A stretch of DNA of 64,000 nucleotides from Luteimonas deserti (GCF_013425765.1 NZ_JACCJZ010000020.1:1-64000); one strand, 5' to 3'; positions 31,938-45,760 are shown, numbered from the stretch's first letter. Notes: generated from the sequence alone by a model not told the origin. Translations and numbers: made by a program.

Positions 31938-34535
31938 ATGAACAGCCAGCACCGCAAACCCCTTCCCGGCACGAAGCTCGACTGGTTCGACGCGCGCGCA
32001 GCTGTAGACGCGCTCGCGCCAGGCGCGTATGACCGCATGTCCTACACCGCACGCGTGCACGCCGAGAATCTGGTGCGGCGCTGCGACCCCGCGCTGCTCG
32101 ACGATGCGCTGCGCCAGTTGATCGAACTGCGCCAGGACATCGACTTTCCGTGGTATCCGGCGCGCGTGGTCTGCCACGACATCCTCGGGCAGACCGCGCT
32201 GGTGGATCTGGCCGGGCTGCGCGATGCGATCGCCGATCAGGGCGGGGACCCGGCCAAGGTCAATCCTGTCGTGCCGGTGCAGCTGATCGTCGACCACTCG
32301 CTGGCGGTGGAGTGCGGTGGCTATGACCCGGATGCGTTCACCCGGAACCGCGAGATCGAAGACCGCCGCAATGCCGACCGCTTCCACTTCATCGACTGGA
32401 CCAAACAGGCCTTCCGCAACGTCGAGGTGATTCCGCCGGGCAACGGGATCATGCACCAGATCAATCTGGAGAAGATGTCGCCGGTGGTCTACGTGCAGGA
32501 CGGCGTCGCGTTCCCGGACACCTGCGTCGGTACCGACAGCCACACGCCGCATGTCGATGCGCTGGGCGTGATCGCGATCGGCGTCGGCGGACTCGAAGCC
32601 GAGAACGTCATGCTCGGTCGCGCGTCGTGGATGCGCACGCCGGAGATCGTCGGCGTCGAACTCGCGGGGCGTCCAGGCCCCGGCATCACCGCGACCGATG
32701 TCGTGCTGGCGCTGACCGAATTCCTGCGCAAGTCGAAGGTCGTCGGTGCATATCTGGAATTCCGCGGACCCGGCGCGGCCGCGCTGTCGGTCGGTGATCG
32801 CGCGACGATCTCCAACATGGCGCCCGAGTACGGCGCCACCGCGGCGATGTTCTTCATCGACGACAACACGCTCGACTATCTGCGTCTGACCGGCCGCGAA
32901 GACACCCAGGTCGCGCTGGTCGAGACCTACGCCAAGGCCGCCGGCCTGTGGGCGGATTCGCTGGCCAGCGCCGAATACGTGCGCACGCTGCACTTCGACC
33001 TGTCGAGCGTGGTCCGCAACATGGCCGGCCCGTCGAACCCGCACAAACGCGTGGCGACCAGCGATCTCGCCGCCAGCGGCATCGCCGGCGCGTGGGAGAT
33101 GCCGACCGACGGCACGATGCCCGACGGCGCGGTGATCATCGCCGCGATCACCAGCTGCACGAACACCTCGAACCCGCGCAACGTCATCGCCGCCGGTTTG
33201 CTCGCACGCAACGCGCGTGCGCGCGGCCTGACGCGCAAGCCGTGGGTCAAGAGCTCACTCGCGCCGGGCTCCAAGGCCGTGCAGCTGTACCTCGAAGAGA
33301 GCGGCCTGCTGCCCGATCTCGAGCAGCTCGGCTTCGGCATCGTCGCCTTCGCCTGCACCACCTGCAACGGCATGAGCGGCGCGCTGGATCCTGCGATCCA
33401 GCAGGAGATCATCGACCGGGATCTGTATGCGACCGCCGTGCTCAGCGGCAACCGCAACTTCGACGGCCGCATCCATCCTTATGCCAAGCAGGCCTTCCTC
33501 GCGTCACCGCCGCTGGTCATCGCCTACGCGATCGCCGGCACCGTGCGCTTCGACATCGAGAAGGACGTGCTCGGCATCGACCACGACGGCAACGCGGTGA
33601 CGCTCAAGGATCTCTGGCCATCCGATGAAGAAATCGACGCGGTGGTCAAGGCCAGCGTCAAGCCGGAACAGTTCCGCGCCGTCTATGGCCCGATGTTCAA
33701 ACTGCACGTCGACACCGGCGAGCGCGTCACGCCGCTGTACGACTGGCGGCCCATGAGCACCTACATCCGACGGCCCCCGTATTGGGAGGGTGCCTTGGCC
33801 GGCGCGCGCACGCTGACCGGCATGCGACCGCTCGCGGTGCTGGGCGACAACATCACGACGGACCACCTCTCGCCGTCGAACGCGATCATGGCCGACAGCG
33901 CGGCCGGCGAGTACCTCGCGAAGATGGGCGTGCCGGAAGAAGACTTCAATTCCTACGCGACCCATCGCGGCGATCACCTCACCGCGCAGCGCGCCACGTT
34001 CGCCAATCCGAAACTCGTCAACGAGATGGCGATCGTCGACGGCACGGTGCGCCAGGGGTCACTGGCGCGCATCGAGCCGGAAGGCCAGGTCGTCCGCATG
34101 TGGGAAGCGATCGAGACCTACATGGCGCGCAAGCAGCCGCTGGTGATCATCGCCGGCGCCGATTACGGCCAGGGCAGCTCGCGCGACTGGGCGGCCAAGG
34201 GCGTGCGTCTGGCGGGCGTGGAAGCGATCGTCGCCGAAGGCTTCGAGCGCATCCACCGTACCAACCTGATCGGCATGGGCGTGCTGCCGTTGGAGTTCCA
34301 GCCCGGCGTGACCCGCCTGACGCTCGGCATCGACGGCACCGAAACCTTCGACGTGATCGGCGACTGCACGCCGCGCGCGATCCTCACGCTGGTGATCCAC
34401 AGGACCGACGGCACCCAAGTCAATGTGCCGGTGCTGTGCCGTCTCGATTCCGACGAGGAGGCATCGGTATACGAAGCCGGCGGTGTGCTGCAGCGGTTTG
34501 CGCAGGATTTTCTGGAATCTTCGAAAGTCGCTTGA
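31938..34535 (+). CDS. acnD: Fe/S-dependent 2-methylisocitrate dehydratase
   Basis: Aconitase-family enzyme that dehydrates 2-methylcitrate, used with PrpF in place of PrpD. The 865 residues contain PVQLIVDHSLAVECGG, CVGTDSHTPHVDALGV, the three iron-sulfur cysteines in AAITSCTNTSNP and FACTTCNGMSG, and the C-terminal swivelling domain YGQGSSRDWAAKGVRL. The ATG gives MNSQHRKPLPGTKLDW. The stop lies one base before the next start. Confidence 0.95.
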   Translation: MNSQHRKPLPGTKLDWFDARAAVDALAPGAYDRMSYTARVHAENLVRRCDPALLDDALRQLIELRQDIDFPWYPARVVCHDILGQTALVDLAGLRDAIADQGGDPAKVNPVVPVQLIVDHSLAVECGGYDPDAFTRNREIEDRRNADRFHFIDWTKQAFRNVEVIPPGNGIMHQINLEKMSPVVYVQDGVAFPDTCVGTDSHTPHVDALGVIAIGVGGLEAENVMLGRASWMRTPEIVGVELAGRPGPGITATDVVLALTEFLRKSKVVGAYLEFRGPGAAALSVGDRATISNMAPEYGATAAMFFIDDNTLDYLRLTGREDTQVALVETYAKAAGLWADSLASAEYVRTLHFDLSSVVRNMAGPSNPHKRVATSDLAASGIAGAWEMPTDGTMPDGAVIIAAITSCTNTSNPRNVIAAGLLARNARARGLTRKPWVKSSLAPGSKAVQLYLEESGLLPDLEQLGFGIVAFACTTCNGMSGALDPAIQQEIIDRDLYATAVLSGNRNFDGRIHPYAKQAFLASPPLVIAYAIAGTVRFDIEKDVLGIDHDGNAVTLKDLWPSDEEIDAVVKASVKPEQFRAVYGPMFKLHVDTGERVTPLYDWRPMSTYIRRPPYWEGALAGARTLTGMRPLAVLGDNITTDHLSPSNAIMADSAAGEYLAKMGVPEEDFNSYATHRGDHLTAQRATFANPKLVNEMAIVDGTVRQGSLARIEPEGQVVRMWEAIETYMARKQPLVIIAGADYGQGSSRDWAAKGVRLAGVEAIVAEGFERIHRTNLIGMGVLPLEFQPGVTRLTLGIDGTETFDVIGDCTPRAILTLVIHRTDGTQVNVPVLCRLDSDEEASVYEAGGVLQRFAQDFLESSKVA

Positions 34536-34536
34536 G

Positions 34537-35124
34537 ATGGCTGCAGTGTCTCCATCACCGCGGATTTTTTTCGCCATCCTGCCGACCGTGCAATGGCGCG
34601 CGGAAGCGCTGCAGCGTTTGGTCGAGCTCGGGCTGGAGAGCGCGCTGGGCGGAAAGATGTTCTCGCCTGAGAACTGGCACCAATCGCTCTCGGAGAGGAT
34701 ATTCAATCCAACAGCGGAGCAATGCGAAAAACTGCAACGAGTCGGCGCGAGCATCACAGCACACGCATGCACGTTGCAGTTCAACCGCATCGAAGGGCCG
34801 GAGCTCAAAAGTGGCAATCAACACTGCACGCTGCGCGCTTTTGGTGTGCCGAAAGCATTCAAGGCGCTGCACGAAGCGGTGAAGGCGGCACTTGTCAAAG
34901 CTGAGTTCGCAGAGATCGCGACAGGTGTGACGCCCCACATCACCTTGAGCTACAAAGCCAAGAGGTCCTTCGCGAACATCACGATCGAGCCTCCCATCCC
35001 GTGGGCTCTTAGTGAGTTGTGCCTCATCGTCGGCGGCGGAGATCCTTACCGTCACGAGGTGATTGGCCGCTGGCCATTGCTGCACGAGCTGGACCCGCCA
35101 GTCGTGCAGGAAGCGCTCTTCTAG
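34537..35124 (+). CDS. 2H phosphoesterase (2'-5' RNA ligase/LigT-like)
   Basis: 195 residues with the two signature HxT/S motifs of the 2H superfamily: HQS at 48-50 (ENWHQSLSER) and HIT at 134-136 (TPHITLSYKAK). Members open or ligate 2',5' or cyclic phosphates in RNA or nucleotides. It starts one base after acnD and precedes prpF by 32 bases, so it is inside the prp operon although it has no known link to the methylcitrate cycle. Its GC content is about 59% by hand count, against 68-70% in sampled lines of acnD and prpF, which suggests insertion by transfer. Confidence 0.85.
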   Translation: MAAVSPSPRIFFAILPTVQWRAEALQRLVELGLESALGGKMFSPENWHQSLSERIFNPTAEQCEKLQRVGASITAHACTLQFNRIEGPELKSGNQHCTLRAFGVPKAFKALHEAVKAALVKAEFAEIATGVTPHITLSYKAKRSFANITIEPPIPWALSELCLIVGGGDPYRHEVIGRWPLLHELDPPVVQEALF

Positions 35125-35156
35125 TAACCCATCCGCTATCCAAGCCGGAATCCGTC

Positions 35157-36347
35157 ATGGCATTTGTCCCCCAGCTCCGCATTCCCGCCACGTACATGCG
35201 CGGCGGCACGTCGAAAGGCGTGTTCTTCCGCCTCGAAGACCTGCCTGTCGCCGCGCAGGTGCCCGGTCCCGCGCGCGATGCATTGCTGATGCGCGTCATC
35301 GGTTCGCCCGATCCCTACGCCAAGCACACCGACGGCATGGGCGGCGCGACCTCGTCGACCAGCAAGTGCGTGATCATCGCGCCCGCATCGGTGCCGGATC
35401 ACGACGTCGACTATCTCTACGGCCAGGTGTCGATCGACAGCGCGTTCGTCGACTGGAGCGGCAACTGCGGCAACCTCAGCACCGCGGTGGGGCCGTTCGC
35501 GATCGCCAACGGGTTCATCGATGCGGCGCGCATTCCGCACGACGGCACCGTCGCGGTGCGCGTGTGGCAGGCGAACATCGGCAAGACCATCATCGTGCAC
35601 GTACCGATCGCGGACGGGCAGGTGCAGGAGACCGGCGACTTCGAACTCGACGGTGTGACGTTTCCCGCCGCGGAGATCGTGCTGGAGTTCGTCGATCCTG
35701 CCGACGAAGGCGAGGGTGGCGGGGCGATGTTTCCCACCGGCCATCTTGTCGACGATCTCGAGGTGCCGGGCCTCGGCACAGTGCGCGCGACGATGATCAA
35801 CGTCGGCATCCCGACCATCTTCATCGACGCCGCTTCGATCGGCTACGCCGGCAGCGAGCTGCAGGATGCGATCAACGGTGACGCGAAAGCGCTCGCGATG
35901 TTCGAGAGCATCCGCGCGCACGGCGCGGTGCGCATGGGGCTCATCAGTGATGTCTCCGAGGCGCCGAAGCGCCAGCACACGCCCAAGGTCGCGTTCGTCG
36001 CGCCGCCGCGCGATCACGTGGTGTCGAGCGGCAAGGCCATTGCGGCCGGCGATGTCGATCTGCTGGTGCGCGCGCTGTCGATGGGCAAGCTGCACCACGC
36101 GATGATGGGCACGGCCGCAGTGGCGATCGGTACCGCGGCGGCGATTCCCGGTACGCTGGTGAATCTGGCCGCGGGCGGCGACGCGCGCACGTCGGTGCGC
36201 TTCGGGCATCCCTCGGGCACCTTGCGCGTCGGCGCGGAAGCGATCGAAGTCGACGGCCAGTGGACCGTCGCCAAGGCGATCATGTCGCGTTCGGCGCGCG
36301 TGCTGATGGACGGCGCGATCCGCGTGCCCGGCGATGTCCTCGGTTGA
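35157..36347 (+). CDS. prpF: 2-methyl-trans-aconitate isomerase PrpF
   Basis: Partner of AcnD that isomerises its trans product so the cycle can proceed. The 396 residues begin RIPATYMRGGTSKGVFFRLEDL and contain the paired cysteine segments of the family (STSKCVIIAP and DWSGNCGNLSTAVGPF) and the FPTGHLVDDLEVPG block. The ATG was chosen from the MAFVPQLRIPATYMRGGTSK start; upstream frames shadow the 2H gene. It ends the prp operon. Confidence 0.95.
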   Translation: MAFVPQLRIPATYMRGGTSKGVFFRLEDLPVAAQVPGPARDALLMRVIGSPDPYAKHTDGMGGATSSTSKCVIIAPASVPDHDVDYLYGQVSIDSAFVDWSGNCGNLSTAVGPFAIANGFIDAARIPHDGTVAVRVWQANIGKTIIVHVPIADGQVQETGDFELDGVTFPAAEIVLEFVDPADEGEGGGAMFPTGHLVDDLEVPGLGTVRATMINVGIPTIFIDAASIGYAGSELQDAINGDAKALAMFESIRAHGAVRMGLISDVSEAPKRQHTPKVAFVAPPRDHVVSSGKAIAAGDVDLLVRALSMGKLHHAMMGTAAVAIGTAAAIPGTLVNLAAGGDARTSVRFGHPSGTLRVGAEAIEVDGQWTVAKAIMSRSARVLMDGAIRVPGDVLG

Positions 36348-36868
36348 TCGATCCGGAGCGGGCACATCGCGCTTGACCTGCGTGGCCTCACGCACTAGCC
36401 GTCAGTTGATCCACAGCGGGTGTGGATGAATCGATGACAAGGCTGTGGGTAAGCGTCGCGAGGCCCGGTCGGAAGCGGGTCTCGAGAGGCTGGTGAATAA
36501 TTCGCCAGCGGCGCGACGAGTCGCCGACGCAGCGCTTGACCCGCGCATCGGCACGTGCAGTCGACGCATTCCGGTCGGGTCACGCGCCGACACCTGCGTG
36601 CATCGGGGCATCGGTGAGCCGCCGCGTCATCGCAGGCGGGCCTGATCGCGCCGTCCCTCGCTGCGCCGACATTCCTGCGCGTCTGCGAGGCGGATGACGG
36701 AACGCGCAGGGGCCGTGTGTCCCGGAGACGAGCGCGCCGCGGAGCACACGCCAACGATCGACCTGGTTCATCCGGCACGGGGGCGCGACGCCCGCAACCG
36801 GCGCGCCCGTTGGCGATGTGCAGGAAGGTCCGGTCCTTCGCCGTGACTGTTCGCGCCCGGCGGGCTGC
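36348..36868. other. Non-coding stretch after prpF, with a TGTGGAT palindrome
   Basis: 521 bases between convergent genes, with no supported gene. ATCCACA (36409-36415), a GCGGG spacer and TGTGGAT (36421-36427) form a perfect 7-bp inverted repeat; each arm resembles a DnaA box (TTATCCACA/TGTGGATAA) with mismatches. No T-run follows, so it is not a standard terminator. Confidence 0.55.
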
Positions 36869-37483
36869 CTACAGCACGCCTTCGGCTTCCATCGCCGCGC
36901 GCACGCCCGCGTCGGCCGCCATGCGGGCATCGAACGCATGCAGATTGTCGAGGCCGCCCAGATCGAGCTTCAAACGCTTGGCCCACTGCAGGGTCACGAA
37001 CAGATACGGATCCGCGATCGAACGCGTCCCGACGAGGTAGTCGCGGCCGCCAAGGTGTGCGTCGAGACGCTCGTAGTAGCCGCGGATCTTTTGCATCGCG
37101 TGCTTGCGTGTGCGATCGACCGCATCCGCATCCTCGAGATACTTGGTGCTGCCGAACAGCGGATGAAACGCGGGATGCAGATCGGCGTTGAGCAGCGCCA
37201 GCCAGCGGTTGACCTCGGCGCGACCCTGCGGCGAACCGTCACCGCCGAGCTTGGCCTCGGGATGGCTGTCGGCCAGATAGCCCAGGATCGCTGCGTTCTG
37301 GGTCAGCACCCAATCGCCCTCGACCAGCACAGGCACCGTGCCGGCGGGGTTGAGTGCGAGAAACTCCGGTTCCTTCATCTGCGTCGCGTCGACCACCCGC
37401 GCTTCGAACGGCCCGCCGATCCACTGCAGCACGATGTGGTCGGCCAGGGAACAGGCGCCGGGTTTGGTGTAGAGGGTCAGCAT
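36869..37483 (-). CDS. Glutathione S-transferase family protein
   Basis: 204 residues: an N-terminal thioredoxin-like domain (MLTLYTKPGACSLADHIVLQ, with the SLADHI turn and NPAGTVPVLVEGD holding the cis-proline) and an all-helical C-terminal domain (residues about 90-204). Soluble, cytoplasmic. The substrate is not evident. The ATG was chosen because the thioredoxin fold begins there; a much longer frame upstream is noise. Confidence 0.9.
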   Translation of the reverse strand: MLTLYTKPGACSLADHIVLQWIGGPFEARVVDATQMKEPEFLALNPAGTVPVLVEGDWVLTQNAAILGYLADSHPEAKLGGDGSPQGRAEVNRWLALLNADLHPAFHPLFGSTKYLEDADAVDRTRKHAMQKIRGYYERLDAHLGGRDYLVGTRSIADPYLFVTLQWAKRLKLDLGGLDNLHAFDARMAADAGVRAAMEAEGVL

Positions 37484-37563
37484 GCGGGCTCCGGGATGCG
37501 GAAAACCGCCATCATGCGCGCGGCACGCTGGTGACGGAACCCGGAGCGGAGGGCGGACCCGGA

Positions 37564-38046
37564 TCAGCCCCGTGCGCGTGCGTCGCGCACGGCCGGGCTC
37601 GGGCGCAGAGGCTGCACGCGCAGGAAGGTGTGGTCGCCGATCGTCGCCACCTGCTGCGCATTGCGCCACGTGGGGGCGGCAATGGCGTGCGCCATGAAGT
37701 GGCTGGCTCCGGGGACGACCTGGCGACGCTGCTCGGGCGGCAGCGACCAGTTGCGTTCGGATTCCAGCGCCACACTGACCGCGCGCGTCCAGGCGTTGGT
37801 GTTCGCCAGACGTGTGTTCGGCGACAGGATCGTCGGCGCGAACTGGCGGCGCGCCGTGACCACCTCGCACATCGATTCGCCCCAGAGTCCGCTTTCCTGC
37901 CGGCGCAGGGCGACCTCGGCGACGGCTTCCTGCCCGCGGACCGACTGGTCGCGGGCTTCCAGATACACCGTGGTGCTCAGACAGAGCGAATCGGCGGCAG
38001 GGGGTGGCAGCACGGATGCCAGCCACATGACCCATTCCAGTTTCAT
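37564..38046 (-). CDS. SleB-like cell-wall hydrolase
   Basis: 160 residues. The pattern TTVYLEARDQSVRGQEAVAE and EVALRRQESG, with glutamate as likely catalytic acid, followed by SHFMAHAIAAP, fits the Hydrolase_2/SleB family of peptidoglycan hydrolases. The N-terminus (VMWLASVLPPPAADS) is a short hydrophobic stretch that may act as a signal. AAGGAG lies 7 bases before the ATG; a TTG one codon earlier is possible. It precedes the glutathione transferase on the same strand by 80 bases. Confidence 0.82.
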   Translation of the reverse strand: MKLEWVMWLASVLPPPAADSLCLSTTVYLEARDQSVRGQEAVAEVALRRQESGLWGESMCEVVTARRQFAPTILSPNTRLANTNAWTRAVSVALESERNWSLPPEQRRQVVPGASHFMAHAIAAPTWRNAQQVATIGDHTFLRVQPLRPSPAVRDARARG

Positions 38047-38420
38047 CAAACGACTCCTTGCTGCGTTGCGCCGGCGCGCTCGTCCCCGTTCCGGTCAAGG
38101 AACGTGGACGGCCGCAGAAACCGGCATGGCGTATTGGGGAGGGCGGCGACTCTATGGCCTGCTTTCGCCCGGGCGCCGAAGTCCGCAAGAGGCGGATCGG
38201 GCCGGTGTCCTGCCGAAGGGGGCAGGACGAAGTGGGGGCACCCTATCGGCCGCTTTCACAATCAAACGTGAATGCGGGGCACTGGCGCGCTGGCGTCAGA
38301 TGTGCCTTGCGGTCGACCCTTCTGCGTCCTATTCAGCTTCGAGCCCGTCGGTAGGCGCCTGGACCGGTCCCTCCGATCCTGAGCGAGCGCCGAGCGTCGA
38401 AAACAGCACGGCGTCGCACA
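38047..38420. other. Non-coding region between the hydrolase and fadH
   Basis: 374 bases without a supported gene. A hairpin at 38207-38228 (gtcctgcc with ggcaggac, GAAGGG loop) is the only structure seen; the bases around it are typical of the local composition. Confidence 0.5.
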
Positions 38421-42043
<3,623 letters not shown>

Positions 42044-42047
<4 letters not shown>

Positions 42048-42763
42048 GCGATACCACCGCCTCCCTGATCGCACGCCTGCTGGCCGAGCGCTGGTTGCCA
42101 CGCGACGACCACGCCGTGCGCCGCGTGCTCGTCGATGCCGAACTGCGCGACGATCTCGACCGCCGCCTCGCCGCCGCCGGCCTGCGCCTGCTCGAACATC
42201 CGTATGCCGCGCACGTGGCCGTCGGCATCGCGCGCGCGCAGGAGGCCGACGTCTTCGGCCATGGCGATGCCTGGGCGGCGAGCAATCTGCAGCTCAGTCG
42301 CGACACCACCGCGCTGCTGGTCGTGCTGTGGGCCTTGCTGGTGCTGCCCAAGCGCCAGCGCCAGATCACGCGGCAGGAGGTGGAGCGCCAGCAGGACCAG
42401 GAGCAGATGTTCGCCGAGCTCAAACCGGTGCCGGTCGGCGCCGAGATCGTCGAACCGGTCAACGAGCGCACGCTGCTCGCCGATTACGGCGACCGCCTCG
42501 GCGGCAAGCAGCGCATCCAGATGAATCTGGGCACGCTCAACCGGCACGGCTTCATCGTCCGCCGCAAGGAGCGCATCCAGGAAGGGCCGCTGCTGGACCT
42601 CGCCTTCGATTACGAGCGCATCGCCGGCCGGGTGATGGACGGCGCGCTGGCATTCGTGATCGCCGAGGCCCGCGCGGCGCGCCCCGACACCGGCGACGCG
42701 CCCGAACCGGACCCGGACGACGCAGCGACCGCCGACACGGCAGAGGACACCGACGATGTTTGA
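42044..42763 (+). CDS. Small condensin partner (MksE/JetB-like)
   Basis: 239 residues, soluble, predicted alpha/beta with winged-helix character: LQLSRDTTALLVVLWALLVL, then KQRIQMNLGTLNRHGFIVRR and EGPLLDLAFDYERIAGRVMD. The last 30 residues are strongly acidic (EPDPDDAATADTAEDTDDV), in contrast to the basic tail of the preceding protein. Size and place fit the KITE-type subunit MksE/JetB. The ATG overlaps the stop of the first gene by 4 bases and the end overlaps the ATPase start by 8, so the three are translated together. Confidence 0.72.
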
Positions 42764-45557
42764 ATTCCGCAGCCTCGAAGTCGTGCACTGGGATTACTGG
42801 CAGCGCTATGCCCTGCCGCTCGACGCCTCGATCATCACCGTCGTCGGCCCCAACGGTTCGGGCAAGACCACGCTGCTCGATGCGCTGCGCACGTTGCTGG
42901 CGATCGACGACCGCGAGATGGCGCGCGACTACAAGACCTACCTGCGCCACAACGGCAAGCCGGTGGCGTGGCTGCGCGCGGTGGTCAGCAACCCGGTCGA
43001 CCGCCGCGGCAAGCGCGCATTCTTTCCGTGCATGGACGAGCAGGTCACGCTGGCCTGCCGTGTGCGCAAGCGCGGCGGCGACTGGAGCCGCGACTACCAG
43101 ATCGTGCCCGGCGACGTGCCGGTGGAAACACTCGACGCCGGCGGCGAATGGCTGGGCGTGCGCGACTACCGCGTGCGTCTGGCCGGCGCCGGCCTGAGCC
43201 GCGCGATCTGCCGCGTGCTCACGCTGGAGCAGGGCGCCACCGACAAGCTGTGCCAGCTCTCGCCGCGCGAACTGCTGCAGCTGGTGTTCGACGTGTTCGA
43301 GGACAAGGTCGTACTCGACGACTATCAACGTGCCCGCGCCGAGCAGTTCGACACCGAGAAGGAAATCGCCCAGCTCCAGCACGGGCTCGACGAACTGCAT
43401 CTGAAGCTCGAATCGGCCAAGGCCGACGTGCGCTCGTTCGACGAGGGCCAGGCGCTGCGCCGCGAGCGCCAGCGGCTGGAAACGGAAGTCGCACCCAAGG
43501 TGGAGCTGGCGGATCTGCGTGCGAGCATCGACGGCACGCGGCCGCGGCTCGTCGGCCTGCGCCGCGCCCAGCACGAACGCCGCCACGCACTCGCGGCGCT
43601 GCAGGCGCAGGATGCCGAGGCCACGCAGCGCCGCGATGCCCTGCAGGCCGCCCTCGCGCGGGCGCTGGCCGAGCAGCGCGAGGCGGAATCCGGCTTCACC
43701 ACCGCGCGTGATCGCGCGCGCGATGCCGAAAGCCTGGTGAAGCGGCACGACCACCTGGTCCAGTTGCAAGCCGCGCGAGGCGAGGTGGACGTGGACGCGC
43801 TCAGCCGCGGCATCGAGCAGGGCCGGCAGCGCCAGGCCGAACTCAAGTTCGAAGCGCATCGCGACCGCGCGCGCGAGGGCGAACTCGCCGCGCAGCTGGC
43901 CGCGCTCAGCGGCGGCGGCCGTGTCGTCGAACCCTTCGAGCGCGATTTCCGTGCGGCGCTCGACCAGGCCGGCATCGCGCATCGCGTGTTGACCGAACTG
44001 GTCGAGATCATCGATCCGCAGTGGGCGGTCGCGGTCGAAGCCGTGCTCGCGCCGTACCGGCACCTGCTGGTGCTCGAGAACCCGCGCGATGCCCGCCGGG
44101 GCTGGGCGCTGGGCGAGGCGATGCAGTACCGGCATTTTCTCGTCGCCGACCGCGCGCCGGTCGAACGCGCGACGCGCGGCTCGCTGCTGGAGGTCGTGCG
44201 TTTCTCCGCCGATCCTCCCGCCTGGCTGCCGCGTCAGCTCGACCGTATCCAGCGCGTCGCCGATGTCGAGGCCGGTCACGCCTTGTCGAAGGGACAGGAC
44301 TGGATCACCGCCAAGGGCTACCTGCGCGAACATCGCGGCGGCCGGCACATCGGCGGCCGCCAGCCGCATTTCGGTGCCGGCGCCCGGCAGGCACGGGTGG
44401 CCGACCTGCGTGCGGAGCAGGCGACGCTGCGTGAACGCGCCCAGGCGCGCGAGGTCGAACTCGTCGAGCTCGGCCGACGCCTCGACGCCGACCAGGCGCG
44501 CCTGCTCGGGCTCGACGCCGGGCAGGAACTGGTCACCCGGGCCGCGGAATTCGCCGATGCGTCGGAGCGCCTGCCTGCGCTCGCCGAGGCCGCCCAGGCG
44601 GCGGCGACGGCACTCGAGGCGGCACGCGCCGCCGTGGCCGAATGCATGGCCCGTGACAAGGCCGACAGCATCGCCGCGGCCGAACGCACCGGGCGGCTCG
44701 GGGGCCTCGCCCACGAGATCGAACAGGCCGGACGGCAAATGACCCAGGAGCGCCAGCTGCTGGTCCAGCGCATCCTCGAGTTCCGCCGTCGTCGCGCGCA
44801 GATGCCACCGGCCTGGCGCAGTGCCGCCGTGCTGCGCGCCGCGCGCGAGGAATTCGAAAGTGCGAACGCGGTGCGTCGCGAACTGGAGCGCCTCGACATG
44901 CGCCTGGCCTCCGGTGGGTTCGTCGAGGACGAGGGCTGTGTCGCGCTGCGCGACAAGTTCGCCGCCGACCACGCTGGCATGGAGGCGGCGATCGGCCAGC
45001 GCGAGGCGCATCTGCATCGCGCCCGTCGCATCACCGAGGACGCCCGCGGCGCGTATCTCAACGTGCTGCGCGCCACGGTGCGCCGCTACCGCCGCAACCT
45101 CGTGGCGCTGGGCGAACTGGCCGGCATCGGCGTCGAGGCGGAAATGTCGGAGCTGGTCAACGACGACGTCGCGCTGGCCCAGGCCGGGCTCACCGTGCGC
45201 TTCGACTTCGACCGCAAGGGCTGGATCGGCCTCGACGACGGCGAGGCCTCGGGTGGGCAGCAGGTGATGAAGTCGCTGTTGCTGCTGGTGGCCCTGCTGC
45301 GCGACGAGGACCAGCCCGGCGGCTTCGTGTTCATCGACGAACCCTTCGCGCATCTCGACGTCGCCAACATCGAGAAAGTCGGCCGCTTCCTGCGCAGCAC
45401 CGACGCACAGTACATCCTGACCACGCCGATCACCCACAACATCAACGTGTTCGAACCCTCGGACCTGGTGCTGGCGACCAGCAAGCGCCGGCCGCAGAGC
45501 ACCTGGGCCGATCCGGTCGCCATCCTCAAGCGCGATCGCACCGCGGACGCGGCCTGA
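42756..45557 (+). CDS. SMC-type ATPase (MksB/JetC-like)
   Basis: 933 residues with the split ABC ATPase of SMC/Rad50 proteins. Walker A GPNGSGKT is at 31-38; the signature SGGQQ is at 832-836; Walker B ends FIDEP with D861 and E862; a D-loop/H-loop region (FAHLDVANIEKVGR, LTTPITHNIN) follows. Between them run coiled coils (roughly 190-380 and 545-790) around a hinge at about 390-540. The short coils and partner genes match MksB/JetC rather than Smc or SbcC. No nuclease gene follows: the next gene is an alcohol dehydrogenase on the other strand. Confidence 0.88.
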   Translation: MFEFRSLEVVHWDYWQRYALPLDASIITVVGPNGSGKTTLLDALRTLLAIDDREMARDYKTYLRHNGKPVAWLRAVVSNPVDRRGKRAFFPCMDEQVTLACRVRKRGGDWSRDYQIVPGDVPVETLDAGGEWLGVRDYRVRLAGAGLSRAICRVLTLEQGATDKLCQLSPRELLQLVFDVFEDKVVLDDYQRARAEQFDTEKEIAQLQHGLDELHLKLESAKADVRSFDEGQALRRERQRLETEVAPKVELADLRASIDGTRPRLVGLRRAQHERRHALAALQAQDAEATQRRDALQAALARALAEQREAESGFTTARDRARDAESLVKRHDHLVQLQAARGEVDVDALSRGIEQGRQRQAELKFEAHRDRAREGELAAQLAALSGGGRVVEPFERDFRAALDQAGIAHRVLTELVEIIDPQWAVAVEAVLAPYRHLLVLENPRDARRGWALGEAMQYRHFLVADRAPVERATRGSLLEVVRFSADPPAWLPRQLDRIQRVADVEAGHALSKGQDWITAKGYLREHRGGRHIGGRQPHFGAGARQARVADLRAEQATLRERAQAREVELVELGRRLDADQARLLGLDAGQELVTRAAEFADASERLPALAEAAQAAATALEAARAAVAECMARDKADSIAAAERTGRLGGLAHEIEQAGRQMTQERQLLVQRILEFRRRRAQMPPAWRSAAVLRAAREEFESANAVRRELERLDMRLASGGFVEDEGCVALRDKFAADHAGMEAAIGQREAHLHRARRITEDARGAYLNVLRATVRRYRRNLVALGELAGIGVEAEMSELVNDDVALAQAGLTVRFDFDRKGWIGLDDGEASGGQQVMKSLLLLVALLRDEDQPGGFVFIDEPFAHLDVANIEKVGRFLRSTDAQYILTTPITHNINVFEPSDLVLATSKRRPQSTWADPVAILKRDRTADAA

Positions 45558-45760
45558 GTCGAGCGCCTTCGAGTCGCGACGGCCGAGCGCGGCGCCCGGG
45601 CGGCTGCCTGCCCAACGGCCACGCGCCGGGCGAGTGGGGCACCCGGGTGCCGCGCGGATGCAGGAACGGGAACGAGATACGTGGGCGGGACGCGAATCCC
45701 ATCCCGAAAAGATGTCGCTGCTGCGCGCGCCCGCGGACGACGGGCCTGGTCGCTCGACCC

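Noticed and set aside
45638..45651. Perfect 14-base palindrome after the SMC-type gene
   Set aside because: It has no loop or T-run and single short GC palindromes are expected often at this composition.
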